NCBI RefSeq assembly: GCF_003384035.1
Contig: NZ_QQAK01000010.1
Location: 248,001-312,000, forward strand
DNA: 64,000 bases
Direction of reading: 5' to 3'
From: Sporosarcina sp. BI001-red
Lineage (GTDB): Bacteria > Bacillota > Bacilli > Bacillales_A > Planococcaceae
Shown here: positions 16,801-24,824 of the stretch, piece by piece
How positions within the stretch are numbered: the stretch's first letter is position 1
Layout: every line of letters begins with the position of its first letter
The notes under the pieces: model-generated
Seen by the model: the letters and a program-made list of their open reading frames with translations, nothing else
What the model was told of the DNA's origin: nothing
The model's database searches: none
Made by a program: the position numbers and the translations under genes

Positions 16801-16989
16801 GCTCATAAATGTCATAAAGTGCTCATAAACAGCAGAATGTGCTCATAAATCACGAAAAGTGCTCATAAATGCCAGAATGTGATCATAAACTGCGAAATAC
16901 GCTCATAAATCGCGGGAAATGCTCATAAACCTGCAGAATGCGCTCATAACTGGTGGTATCGTCATAAACAACCAAGAGCACTCATGACC
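16801..16989 (+). repeat. 20-bp periodic array, core GCTCATAAA, about ten units (array B1)
   Basis: Seven cores start exactly 20 bp apart at 16801, 16821, 16841, 16861, 16881 (GATCATAAA), 16901 and 16921. They are followed by degenerate units at about 16942, 16961 and 16980. Spacers share only a loose tendency to end in (A/G)AA(A/T)(G/A)T. The array lies between the aldehyde dehydrogenase and acyl-CoA dehydrogenase genes, is non-coding, and has a relative at 51312-51420. Confidence 0.9.
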
Positions 16990-17034
16990 TCCAACACTTT
17001 TTCGTAACGCAGAAGTCCCGTAGTTAATTTGACT

Positions 17035-17140
17035 TTATCCACACATATCAATAAGTTATCAACAAACTACCAACAAGATATCCACTCACTGTGCACTAAC
17101 TATTCATAATATATCCACAGCCGTTAGCGAGTTATCCACA
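17035..17140 (+). promoter_or_regulatory. Cluster of DnaA-box-like sequences
   Basis: Perfect TTATCCACA boxes lie at 17035-17043 and 17132-17140. Near-matches are TTATCAACA (17056-17064), ATATCCACT (17078-17086) and ATATCCACA (17111-17119). A third perfect box is at 17393-17401 inside the downstream gene. All point the same way. About 0.5 perfect boxes would be expected by chance in 64 kb, so the cluster is notable. With no dnaA, dnaN or other origin gene nearby, a titration or regulatory DnaA-box cluster is more likely than oriC. Confidence 0.55.
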
Positions 17141-17148
17141 AGTACTCC

Positions 17149-18297
17149 TCAAGATGCCGGAACAGCGTCACGCGTAGCCGAACCTAAGTGCCATCCAAGA
17201 GAATGTGCAGTCTCTTTACGTGAATCGTGCACAGAACCGAAATAATTCTCATAATACCGGGCACGCTTCAAGAAAAGCTGTACATCTAGCTCTTCCGTAA
17301 ACCCGATACCGCCGTGAATCTGGATCGAATCACCAGCCGCCTTGATATACGCTTTTGAGATGAACGACCGAGCACTGTGCACAGCTGAGATTTTATCCAC
17401 AGCATCTGACTCGACAGCCCACGCTGCATAATAGGAAAGAGAGCGTGCTGTCTCCAGATCAAGCTTCATGTTAACGATTCCATGTTTAATCGCTTGGAAA
17501 CGTCCAATCGGCTGATTGAACTGAACGCGGATCTTTGAATACTCCGCTGTCATTTTGACAAGTTCATCCATTCCGCCGACCATGCTTGAACAAAGAGCAG
17601 CGTTGAAATGGAGAAGACCATGTTTCATCATATCGGCAGCGTTTCCAGGTTCGCCTAGCAGTTCACCAGGTGCAGCATCGAACGTTACTTCAGCAAGACG
17701 CTGAGTTTCATCTATAACAGAAAGCATGCGGACCGATGCTAGGTCGCTTGCTTTTACGAGAAACAGTGATTTCCCTTCAGCCGTTTGTGCTCCTGTGATG
17801 AAAACGTCCGGCTCACCAATGACAGGAACCAACGTTTTCGTACCTGTTAGCGCATAGCCATTCTCCGTCTTTGCTGCAACACAGCAGAAAGAATTGGGGA
17901 AGAGGCTCGTGCCTTTTTCGTACCAAGCAACAGACATTGTACTTCCCCCTGTTGCAACATTCGGGAGCCGTGCAGCTTTTTGTGCAGGTGTTCCGTATGA
18001 CTCAAGTAACGGAACAGCAAGGGCGAGTGTCTCAAGTTGCGAACCAGGCAGTAGCACGCGTCCGGTTTCTTCAAACACGGGAACTAAGTCGAGTGCACCG
18101 AGACCAAGACCATCTGACTCTTCAGAAACGGGGATCGCTGTGACGCCCAATTCTGCCATACCTGAAGCAAATCTTGTGACGACGTCGAGTTTACCGTCAA
18201 TGACAGCACGCGCGGCTTCCGTTCCGTTAATATTGTTCATGTATTTACGAATCGCTGTCCGAAACAGCTCTTGTTCTTCGCTTAATGCAAAATCCAT
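17149..18297 (-). CDS. Acyl-CoA dehydrogenase family protein (subunit A)
   Basis: This 382-residue ACAD-fold protein has the N-terminal helical domain (FALSEEQELFRTAIRKYMN) and the C-terminal signature QIHGGIGFTEELDVQLFLKR. It lacks the usual YEGT-type catalytic glutamate at the C-terminal position; the corresponding stretch is RARYYENYFGS. It directly follows a second ACAD gene (18320-19513) with a 22-bp gap. Side-by-side ACAD genes of this type encode alpha2-beta2 heterotetramers in steroid side-chain degradation (FadE28/FadE29, ChsE1/ChsE2), one subunit being non-catalytic. This one is probably the partner subunit (inference). An upstream GTG at 18306 lies within the ribosome site GGAGAGGTG, so ATG 18297 is chosen. 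Confidence 0.87.
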   Translation of the reverse strand: MDFALSEEQELFRTAIRKYMNNINGTEAARAVIDGKLDVVTRFASGMAELGVTAIPVSEESDGLGLGALDLVPVFEETGRVLLPGSQLETLALAVPLLESYGTPAQKAARLPNVATGGSTMSVAWYEKGTSLFPNSFCCVAAKTENGYALTGTKTLVPVIGEPDVFITGAQTAEGKSLFLVKASDLASVRMLSVIDETQRLAEVTFDAAPGELLGEPGNAADMMKHGLLHFNAALCSSMVGGMDELVKMTAEYSKIRVQFNQPIGRFQAIKHGIVNMKLDLETARSLSYYAAWAVESDAVDKISAVHSARSFISKAYIKAAGDSIQIHGGIGFTEELDVQLFLKRARYYENYFGSVHDSRKETAHSLGWHLGSATRDAVPAS

Positions 18298-18319
18298 ATC
18301 GATCACCTCTCCAGTTCAG

Positions 18320-19513
18320 TTATCGTCCTAAGTCTTTTGGCAGACCAAGAATGCGTTCCCCAATCGTATTGCGCTGCACTTCACTTGTGCCGCCGCCGAT
18401 TGTTGCGCCGAATGATGCCAGGTATTGCCGCTGCATCTCTCCGTCAAACAGCGCGTCGTCATGGGTTAGTACACCTGCATGACCTTGAATTGTCATCGCA
18501 AAGTCGAAAACTTCTTTCGTCAACTCGCTGACAAGGAGTTTATCCAACGAACTTTCAGCCCCGGGCTTACCGTTTTTGAGTGTATGGGTAATGTTTCGAT
18601 AATAATTCAGCTTCGCTCCGTTAATGCGAGCGTGTAAGTCAGCGAGCCCGTCTTCTACAAATGGATCTTCGATAAGAGGAGTGCCATTCACTCGGATTGT
18701 TTTAGCCATTTCAATGACGCTGTCAAATTGCTGTTCAAGCGTAAACACTTGCGCCGCAATTCCTGAACGCTCATGAAGCATCAATGCAATCAGGACAGAC
18801 CAGCCTTTCCCTTCTTCACCGACTATGTCAGCATCCGTCGCAATGGCATCGGTCAAATAGACTTCATTAAACTCTTGGTGTCCATCCATTTGAACAATCG
18901 GTCGAGTTTCTACGCCTTCTTGATCCATATCAAGAAGGAACACAGTTATACCTTCATGTTTCTTTTCAGACTGACTAGTTTTCGTGAGAAGGAAACACCG
19001 GTCTGCCAGATGTGCAAAACTCGTCCATACTTTTTGTCCGTTAATGATCCATTTGCCATCTTTTTTCACAGCGGTCGTTTGCAGTGCAGTCAGGTCAGAG
19101 CCGGCACCAGGTTCTGAATACCCTTGGCTCCACACTTGCTCGCCCGTTAAGATTTTTTCGATATACTTATCCTTCTGCTCGTCCGTTCCCATTTGGATCA
19201 GGGTCGGTGCGACCATATGGATCCCGATGTAGTTCACAAGGGGAGGGGACTGAACGCGAACCATTTCTTGGTGATAAATGATTTCTTCCATAAGCGTCGC
19301 ATCACGCCCGCCGTATTCTTTTGGCCAGGATATCGCTGCCCATCCGCCTTCATAAAGCGTCCGTTGCCAATCGCGGAGGAACTTTGAGTAGTGTTCATTG
19401 TCTTCAGGAAGTTTCCGATCGCCTTGCAGCCAACCTTTCGGCAAGTTCATCTCTAGCCAGCCACGCAGTTCCCCACGAAACGTCTCCTCATTTTCCGTAA
19501 ATGTAAAGTTCAT
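18320..19513 (-). CDS. Acyl-CoA dehydrogenase family protein (subunit B)
   Basis: A 397-residue acyl-CoA dehydrogenase that introduces a 2,3 double bond into an acyl-CoA using FAD. It has the flavin-binding segment QGYSEPGAGSDLTALQTTAV, the WTSFAHLADRCFLL motif and the C-terminal GGGTSEVQRNTIGERILGLP. The likely catalytic base is a glutamate in the helix-G region (LMLHERSG), as in ACADs lacking YEGT. It is expected to form a heteromer with the product of the next gene. Upstream lies a 129-bp intergenic repeat and then the DUF35/thiolase/MaoC genes of the same cluster. Confidence 0.88.
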   Translation of the reverse strand: MNFTFTENEETFRGELRGWLEMNLPKGWLQGDRKLPEDNEHYSKFLRDWQRTLYEGGWAAISWPKEYGGRDATLMEEIIYHQEMVRVQSPPLVNYIGIHMVAPTLIQMGTDEQKDKYIEKILTGEQVWSQGYSEPGAGSDLTALQTTAVKKDGKWIINGQKVWTSFAHLADRCFLLTKTSQSEKKHEGITVFLLDMDQEGVETRPIVQMDGHQEFNEVYLTDAIATDADIVGEEGKGWSVLIALMLHERSGIAAQVFTLEQQFDSVIEMAKTIRVNGTPLIEDPFVEDGLADLHARINGAKLNYYRNITHTLKNGKPGAESSLDKLLVSELTKEVFDFAMTIQGHAGVLTHDDALFDGEMQRQYLASFGATIGGGTSEVQRNTIGERILGLPKDLGR

Positions 19514-19599
19514 CGAGACACACCCTTTCTCATTCGTTCACTTTATCTTTCTCTCTTCTCTTTTCTTTTTAGAGGGAGATAGTTTCGCTAACCATATCT

Positions 19600-19728
19600 G
19601 TTGATTGAAGCGTAAGACGGCGACTCCTGCGGAATCTAATGGAAACAACCTAAGTTCGCGGCGTCCTGCCGCAACGGTTGCATGACCTACATCCTGTAGG
19701 CCCGCGTCCGCTTGCAGCGTAAATCAAC
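19600..19728 (-). repeat. About 130-bp GTTGATT/AATCAAC element, inverted orientation (copy C4)
   Basis: The element is bounded by GTTGATT (19600-19606) and AATCAAC (19722-19728). Its reverse complement is nearly identical to 61897-62026, including the inner hairpins CCTAC...GTAGG, GCAACGGTTGC and GCGGC...GCCGC. It is inserted between two genes of one operon, so it is transcribed as part of the message. Confidence 0.88.
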
Positions 19729-19736
19729 CCAGTCTG

Positions 19737-20171
19737 TTACCCCCGAGCCAGCACCCACTGTGGCAACGCGCGGTCATCCGTAATATCCACCCACGTCATC
19801 TTCAATGGCACGCCAATCTCAACATCTTCCGGATCACACTCAATAATATTTGCCATAATCTTCACATCAGGATCAGCATCCAGGGCAGCAACCGTAATCA
19901 CAGTCGGCAACTCATGCTGGAATCCTGGCAAAAACGGTCGATACGACACAATATAGGAATACACCGTCGCCGTAATATCCGAACCAAGCAGCTCCCACTC
20001 CGTCTCCGGACTTCCGCAAGTCGGACAAGCCGGACCAGGCGGGTGAATGAACGTGCTACACGCCGAACACTTCTGAAGTTTAAGTTCATGCTGATCCGCG
20101 GCGTCCCAATACTCATGATTATCTTGGGTCTTCAACGGAATCGGCTTTTCATATGCAGTCTGTTTAGTCAT
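19737..20171 (-). CDS. DUF35 zinc-ribbon/OB-fold protein, thiolase-homologue partner
   Basis: The 144-residue protein has a four-cysteine zinc ribbon (KCSACSTFIHPPGPACPTCG, about residues 33-52), preceded by a helix containing the EYWDAADQHELKLQ motif and followed by an OB-fold. DUF35 proteins bind acyl-CoA and work as obligate partners of thiolase-fold enzymes. The next gene upstream, 10 bp away, encodes such a thiolase homologue. In the mycobacterial igr system the DUF35 domain of ChsH2 is required for retro-aldolase activity of Ltp2. Start: ATG 20171 with AAAGGAGG 7 bp before; a TTG one codon upstream is less well placed. Confidence 0.9.
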   Translation of the reverse strand: MTKQTAYEKPIPLKTQDNHEYWDAADQHELKLQKCSACSTFIHPPGPACPTCGSPETEWELLGSDITATVYSYIVSYRPFLPGFQHELPTVITVAALDADPDVKIMANIIECDPEDVEIGVPLKMTWVDITDDRALPQWVLARG

Positions 20172-20184
20172 CAAGACGCCTCCT

Positions 20185-21348
20185 TTAGTTTCGTAAAATC
20201 ATCGCACCTGCGATATCTGGACCTGCCCAGCCCGTTGAAATCCCGAGCTCACAATCCTTCACTTGGCGATCCGTCCCTTTATAGTCATGCCGTAATTGCC
20301 GAACGAGTTCCAATACATTATTCATGCCATGCGTATAGCCTTCTGAAAGCATGCCACCCGCAGTGTTGGAAGGAAGACTTCCTCCCATCTTCAAATTGCC
20401 CGCCGCAACGAAATCACCGACTTCACCACGTTTAGCGAACCCATACGATTCAAGCTGTCGCAGCACGACCCAGCTGAAGCAATCGTAAATCGAAGCAACT
20501 TGAATATCTTCTGGTTTCACGCCAGCCGATTTGTACAGCTCCGCAGCTGCGTGATCAGCCGCAACTTCATCGACTTGCGTCCAATAATGCACGTGTGAAT
20601 GCGTTGTCCGAGGCGCCATTCCAGCGATGAAAACCGGCTTAGATTTGCAGTTTTTCGCATTCGATGCAGACGTCACGATGATTGCATTCGCTTCATCCAA
20701 CTCCACACAACAATCATGGATATTGAATGGCATACTGATGTCAGGCGTTGCGAGATACGTTTCCATATCTAGAGGTTTTCCATTCAAAAATGCATTCGGA
20801 TTCCGTTGTGCATGCTCGTAGAAACTAATACAAACATGTCCTAAGTGCTCTTTCGTAATTCCCGTTTCGTGCATATGACGATTCGCAAACATCCCGAACC
20901 ACTGCGTAGGGGATGCAGAACCGTATGGCATGATGAAACTGCCGCCTGGAAGCATTTCCTGAAGCATATTTGGATCATATCCGCGTCCAACTTTTTCACC
21001 GGAACTTCCATTCATCGAACGATAGATGAGGACGGTTTCTAACATGCCTGCTTCAATTAATGCAACTGCATCTGCAATCAGCAATTCCGTACTGCTCCCA
21101 CCGCCGCTCACATCTTTTACATACTTCGGATGGCATCCCAAGTAAGTCGCGAGCTCGTGTGATGGGCACGAATCTCCAGCAGTTGAATAGTTCATAATCC
21201 CGTCAAGATCTTTCGCTTCAAGGCCGGCATCTGCAAGCGCATTACGTGCTGCAGTAAGTGCCATATGAAGGGGAGTCGTACCTGATTTGCGGGAGCGCTG
21301 ATTTTCCCCGACACCGACGATTGCGCATTGGTTTGAATAAGTTGACAT
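20185..21348 (-). CDS. Thiolase-fold acyl-CoA lyase (Ltp2-like), lacking catalytic cysteines
   Basis: The 387-residue product has the thiolase/SCP-x fold: an N-terminal CAIVGVGENQRSRKSG, a middle ALTAARNALADAGLEAKDLD and a C-terminal GISTGWAGPDIAGAMIL. At the nucleophile position the sequence is VSGGGSSTELLIADA, with no cysteine, and the second CxG cysteine is also replaced. Classical thiolysis is therefore unlikely. A conserved-looking SEGYTHGMNN motif is present. With the adjacent DUF35 gene this matches the Ltp2-ChsH2 retro-aldolase pair, which releases a short acyl-CoA from a beta-hydroxyacyl-CoA with a tertiary alcohol. Exact activity and substrate are inferred from family and context. 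Confidence 0.88.
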   Translation of the reverse strand: MSTYSNQCAIVGVGENQRSRKSGTTPLHMALTAARNALADAGLEAKDLDGIMNYSTAGDSCPSHELATYLGCHPKYVKDVSGGGSSTELLIADAVALIEAGMLETVLIYRSMNGSSGEKVGRGYDPNMLQEMLPGGSFIMPYGSASPTQWFGMFANRHMHETGITKEHLGHVCISFYEHAQRNPNAFLNGKPLDMETYLATPDISMPFNIHDCCVELDEANAIIVTSASNAKNCKSKPVFIAGMAPRTTHSHVHYWTQVDEVAADHAAAELYKSAGVKPEDIQVASIYDCFSWVVLRQLESYGFAKRGEVGDFVAAGNLKMGGSLPSNTAGGMLSEGYTHGMNNVLELVRQLRHDYKGTDRQVKDCELGISTGWAGPDIAGAMILRN

Positions 21349-21365
21349 CTGTGCGACCTCCTTAG

Positions 21366-21809
21366 TCAGTCGTTCTCGATTTTACAAGTAAGCGTTGCCG
21401 TTCCAGTTCCAACCCGTTCGCCAGGTGCTTTTTCTGCAATCAATTCAAGTTCGGCTATACCCTGGCCATCCGTTTCAGTGAGTTGTTTCACAGCACCGCT
21501 GCACGTAATGGCATCCCCTGGTTTCGTCATAGCCCCAAACCGCATATTAAAGTTGCTGACAACAGATTCAGTCCCAGCTAATTCCTGTACGTATTGTCCA
21601 AGGAATCCCATAATAAGCATGCCGTGTGCGATCACACCATCCATACCGATGCTTTTCGCAAATGCATCATCTGTATGGAGAGGATTCAAATCGCCAGAGG
21701 CTTGTGCATACTGGACGAGCTGTTCACGTGTTACAGGTGGTTTCGTAAGCGGTGGAAGTTGCATCTCCACGTGCAGCTCAGAAAAAGGAATTGTTGTAAT
21801 CGCTTTCAT
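21366..21809 (-). CDS. MaoC-like (R)-enoyl-CoA hydratase subunit
   Basis: A single hot-dog domain of 147 residues with the hydratase-2 motif YAQASGDLNPLHTDDAFAKS followed by GVIAHGMLIMGFL. The Asp and His of SGDxNPLH are the catalytic pair, so this is the active subunit. It hydrates a trans-2-enoyl-CoA to the 3-hydroxyacyl-CoA. It starts directly after the TGA of the upstream MaoC gene (TGAATG), implying coupled translation and a heteromeric hydratase. ChsH1-ChsH2 of the mycobacterial igr operon is the closest functional model. Confidence 0.88.
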   Translation of the reverse strand: MKAITTIPFSELHVEMQLPPLTKPPVTREQLVQYAQASGDLNPLHTDDAFAKSIGMDGVIAHGMLIMGFLGQYVQELAGTESVVSNFNMRFGAMTKPGDAITCSGAVKQLTETDGQGIAELELIAEKAPGERVGTGTATLTCKIEND

Positions 21810-22259
21810 TCAATAGGCCCCCTTTTGTGCGGGCCTATAGATAATCGTGTTCCGCGCGACTGCCGCGAGAACGCCATCTTCATTTTTCATTTCCGTGTCG
21901 AGCACTAGAAACTGCATCGTCCCACTTTTCCCGACGCGATCGTACACGTCAGTTACAGCCATCGTGCATTCGAGACGATCTCCAATTCGGACTGGCTGAT
22001 GGTAGATGAATTCCTGTTCACCGTGAAGCATCCGTTTGAAATCCCACTTCAATGGAAACTCCGCATTGCTGCCAAGTGCAACTAAAAATGTGGGCGGTAC
22101 GGTTACGCCTTTATAAGCCGTATCAGCCGCATAGGTTTCATCAAAATAGAGGGGATTCTCATCACCAATTGCTTGCGCGAAGCGGGTTACACGCGCTAGA
22201 TCGATCTCAGCAATATAAGGTTTGCTAGTGATCCCAATCATGCTTTTATCTAAATCCAT
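21810..22259 (-). CDS. MaoC/FAS1-like dehydratase N-domain protein
   Basis: A 149-residue hot-dog protein of the FAS1-like dehydratase family (MaoC_dehydrat_N). It has ARVTRFAQAIGDENPLYFDE and YKGVTVPPTFLVAL, in which the catalytic His position is occupied by Tyr (NPLYFD rather than NPLHTD). It is therefore probably the substrate-binding, non-catalytic partner of the adjacent MaoC hydratase. It is the first gene of the minus-strand cluster, with GGAGGTG in front of ATG 22259 and a promoter about 30 bp upstream. Confidence 0.85.
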   Translation of the reverse strand: MDLDKSMIGITSKPYIAEIDLARVTRFAQAIGDENPLYFDETYAADTAYKGVTVPPTFLVALGSNAEFPLKWDFKRMLHGEQEFIYHQPVRIGDRLECTMAVTDVYDRVGKSGTMQFLVLDTEMKNEDGVLAAVARNTIIYRPAQKGAY

Positions 22260-22288
22260 GAGGCACCTCCAAGTGTTAGTGTATTAAA

Positions 22289-22316
22289 ATTCTACCTACT
22301 TAAAATAGTATGTCAA
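22289..22316 (-). promoter_or_regulatory. Promoter of the catabolic cluster
   Basis: On the minus strand TTGACA (22316-22311) and TAGAAT (22294-22289) are separated by 16 bp, 30 bp from the first start codon. Its -35 box is back to back with that of the divergent regulator gene, and the two form the inverted repeat TGTCAA-TTTGG-TTGACA (22311-22327), through which one regulator could control both directions. Confidence 0.75.
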
Positions 22317-22321
22317 TTTGG

Positions 22322-22351
22322 TTGACAGTACAATGTAGAAGTCTCTATAGT
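22322..22351 (+). promoter_or_regulatory. Promoter of the GAF/PucR-type regulator gene
   Basis: TTGACA (22322-22327) and TATAGT (22346-22351) with an 18-bp spacer, 47 bp upstream of the regulator start. Confidence 0.75.
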
Positions 22352-22398
22352 TAGTAGTAGATAATTAGAGATTTTTCCATAGAGAGAAGGGAAGGATT

Positions 22399-24447
22399 AT
22401 GTCTTTACCCATTGAAAGCTTATTAGAACGGATTGGAATGAGTTCTCCCTATTCGATTTGGATTGCAAAGGGCGAACTTCAGCAAGTGTATGCACTTGTT
22501 AACTCAAATGGAATGATGCCACCAAAAACGAAGAAGATAAATAAGAAACCTATTGAAATCCTACAAGAAGAGGATAGAAGTATCGTACAATTCACGTATT
22601 CACAAGAATATCGGGTCATCTTATTAATGGAAGGAGATTCGACGTTAAGCGAAATCGAATTGGAGATGCTGTTCGACTTTTTGCACAAAGGTTTCTCGGA
22701 ATATGCAGATGAAACCGGACGTGCTAAGCTAGCGCGCATTGTCGACAGCATTCGCTACACGACAGCTTCACTAGACTTGGAGGACGTATTTTCGAACATT
22801 ATGGCGCATACACTCGACGTTATTACGAATGCCGATTACGGAACGCTTTGGTTGTTTGATGAAACGCGGGGGAAAATCGTCTGTAAAGCATCAGAAGGGT
22901 ATCGATTTGAAGAAATTCAACAGATGGAATTCGATTTAGGAGAAGGCCCAGTCGGCTATGCTTTTGAACATGGAAGCCCAGTCTTAATTACCGATCCAAG
23001 GGATTTGGAGAAAGGAAAAGTCAAACGGATCTCCCTTGAGAACAGGAGACGTTGGGGGAGAAGGGTCGAGGATATTACCAATATTAGATCGGTCATTGCC
23101 TATCCGATCGGAGTGGATGGCCGTATTGAATGCGTCATGTATTTAGGGCAAATAAATTCAGAACAACTTTTGACTGAACGTGATTTGTGGCTGTTGCAAA
23201 TCTTTACTACGCAAGTTGGAATTGCGATAAGAAATGCGAAGCAGTTTGCCAATATACGTGAGTTGAACGATAAGTTAGTGCAGCGAGATGCCATTCACGC
23301 AACGCTCACCGAGTTGACGGTCCGAAATATGGGAACGGAGAAAATGATTGATGAGTTAAGCAGGATGGCGGGACACCCCTTAGTATTCGCGGATCTGTTG
23401 ATCAACGAAATGATCCCTTCATCTGCTAACCTGCCTCAGGGAATATCCTACAAAGATCTGCTTGAAAAGATTCAGCTAGAAGGGATTTCAAAGACAATTA
23501 TCCTTACGAGAACGGGTGATATTGTTTTATACCCGATTCGTTCGGGATCTGTTGTTCTCGGCTGTCTTATTTCTGCATCCTCAAAAAAGTTAGAAAGAAT
23601 TGGCGAGTTAGCAATTGAGCAAGGAAGTGTGCTGCTTGCACTGGAGCGGGTGCAAAAGCAGAATGTATTAGCATTTTACTATAAAAACCAGCGCGAACTG
23701 TTTGACGAATTACTGCACACAACGAATCCAGACGTTTTAAAGGAAAAAGTGGAAGCACTCGGCATTCGAAATATGGATGGGTTTGCGGTCGCGATGCTTC
23801 AAGTAACTGGAACATCAAATCCTCAGGAGCTCGAAGCACACATATTCAGATTGATAACAGAACTACGTTCATCAGCAAGTGGCCAGATTCAAACGATATT
23901 CGGATGGCAAAACAAAGTGATTTTGGTAGCAGGGGTTAATGGTCAATCGGAGTTATCGTTTTTGGAGAAGAAGCTGGAGGAGTTAGTATTCCATCGTTCA
24001 AAGGCGAACTCAGACTATACGCTTCACGGCGGAATTGGTTCACTCGTTCATACGACCAGCCAAATCGAACAAACGTATCGAGAAGCAGAAATCGCACTCA
24101 CTAATCCGATTGCTGGCCAGAAAAATCATCGATTTATACGCTATATAGATATTGGAATTAGTCGATTATTTACGAGCCGAAATACAGAAGAAGTGAGTAA
24201 GTTTATAACAGATGTATTTGGTCCACTGCGTGAAGCAGATCGCTCAGACGGTACCTTGGAGCAGACGCTGCTTGCATACTTTGCCAGTAATCGTTCTGCA
24301 GGGGAAGCCGCTAATAAGTTACACATCCACATTAATACGCTGTATCAACGTCTCAAAAAAATTGAAGATACCTTGAATCTTTCATTGAAGAATACAGACG
24401 ATGCGCTTCAGTTGCAGCTCGCTTGCTATTTGCGACAGAGAGCATGA
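22399..24447 (+). CDS. GAF-domain transcriptional regulator with PucR/CdaR-type C-terminal HTH
   Basis: The 682-residue protein has a GAF sensor domain at about residues 110-290 (SLDLEDVFSNIMAHTLDVIT; GEGPVGYAFEHGSPVLITDP), followed by a coiled linker. A C-terminal region of the sugar-diacid/PucR regulator type ends with the HTH LLAYFASNRSAGEAANKLHI then HINTLYQRLKKIEDTL. Such proteins activate adjacent catabolic genes on binding a small ligand. It is transcribed divergently from the acyl-CoA cluster across a 139-bp promoter region with back-to-back -35 boxes, so it is very probably the cluster's regulator. The ligand may be the substrate or its CoA ester. Confidence 0.87.
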   Translation: MSLPIESLLERIGMSSPYSIWIAKGELQQVYALVNSNGMMPPKTKKINKKPIEILQEEDRSIVQFTYSQEYRVILLMEGDSTLSEIELEMLFDFLHKGFSEYADETGRAKLARIVDSIRYTTASLDLEDVFSNIMAHTLDVITNADYGTLWLFDETRGKIVCKASEGYRFEEIQQMEFDLGEGPVGYAFEHGSPVLITDPRDLEKGKVKRISLENRRRWGRRVEDITNIRSVIAYPIGVDGRIECVMYLGQINSEQLLTERDLWLLQIFTTQVGIAIRNAKQFANIRELNDKLVQRDAIHATLTELTVRNMGTEKMIDELSRMAGHPLVFADLLINEMIPSSANLPQGISYKDLLEKIQLEGISKTIILTRTGDIVLYPIRSGSVVLGCLISASSKKLERIGELAIEQGSVLLALERVQKQNVLAFYYKNQRELFDELLHTTNPDVLKEKVEALGIRNMDGFAVAMLQVTGTSNPQELEAHIFRLITELRSSASGQIQTIFGWQNKVILVAGVNGQSELSFLEKKLEELVFHRSKANSDYTLHGGIGSLVHTTSQIEQTYREAEIALTNPIAGQKNHRFIRYIDIGISRLFTSRNTEEVSKFITDVFGPLREADRSDGTLEQTLLAYFASNRSAGEAANKLHIHINTLYQRLKKIEDTLNLSLKNTDDALQLQLACYLRQRA

Positions 24448-24452
24448 TTCAT

Positions 24453-24495
24453 AAAAAACACCGCCAAAAATCTTGATTGATTTGGCGGTGTTTTC
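24453..24495. terminator. Terminator between the regulator and DUF378 genes
   Basis: AACACCGCCAAA and TTTGGCGGTGTT form a perfect stem flanked by A-rich and T-rich runs. It works for both convergent genes. Confidence 0.9.
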
Positions 24496-24497
24496 AT

Positions 24498-24824
24498 TTA
24501 ATGCATCGTATCATCGTCTGAACGTCGTCGAGCAGCATCCCGTTGTTCTGTGAAATCAGGTTCATCTCCAAATTCAGTCCCATAATTCGGATTAGAGAAC
24601 CGAGTGTGCTCTACATCAGGATCCGTTGCATCATGTGTCTCGAACAAAACCCCGAGACTGACGATTCCACTGATTCCAACTAACGTGTAAACAATTCTGG
24701 ACAAAATAGAAGCCTGACCGCCAAACAAGGTGGCAACTAAGTCAAATTGAAATAGTCCAATGAGACCCCAATTTAACGCCCCGATAATGACGAGAACGAG
24801 TGCAATTCGTGTAACGAGTCGCAT
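24498..24824 (-). CDS. DUF378 family membrane protein (YuzA-like)
   Basis: The first ~65 residues contain two membrane helices with the family signature GALNWGLIGLFQFDLVATLF and YTLVGISGIV. The remaining ~45 residues form a hydrophilic, Asp/Arg-rich tail (RDAARRRSDDDTMH) longer than in many members. Function of the family is unknown. Start: ATG 24824 with AAAAGGAG upstream. Single gene with a strong shared terminator. Confidence 0.88.
   Translation of the reverse strand: MRLVTRIALVLVIIGALNWGLIGLFQFDLVATLFGGQASILSRIVYTLVGISGIVSLGVLFETHDATDPDVEHTRFSNPNYGTEFGDEPDFTEQRDAARRRSDDDTMH

Noticed and set aside
17035..17140. Chromosomal origin of replication
   Set aside because: There are DnaA boxes but no dnaA/dnaN/gyrA or other origin genes nearby and no clear AT-rich unwinding element; the region lies inside a metabolic gene cluster.
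19600..19728. Insertion sequence or MITE with a target-site duplication
   Set aside because: The ends are complementary 7-mers, but no short direct duplication of the flanks is evident and no transposase-like gene is in the window. It is kept as a repeat element of unknown type.
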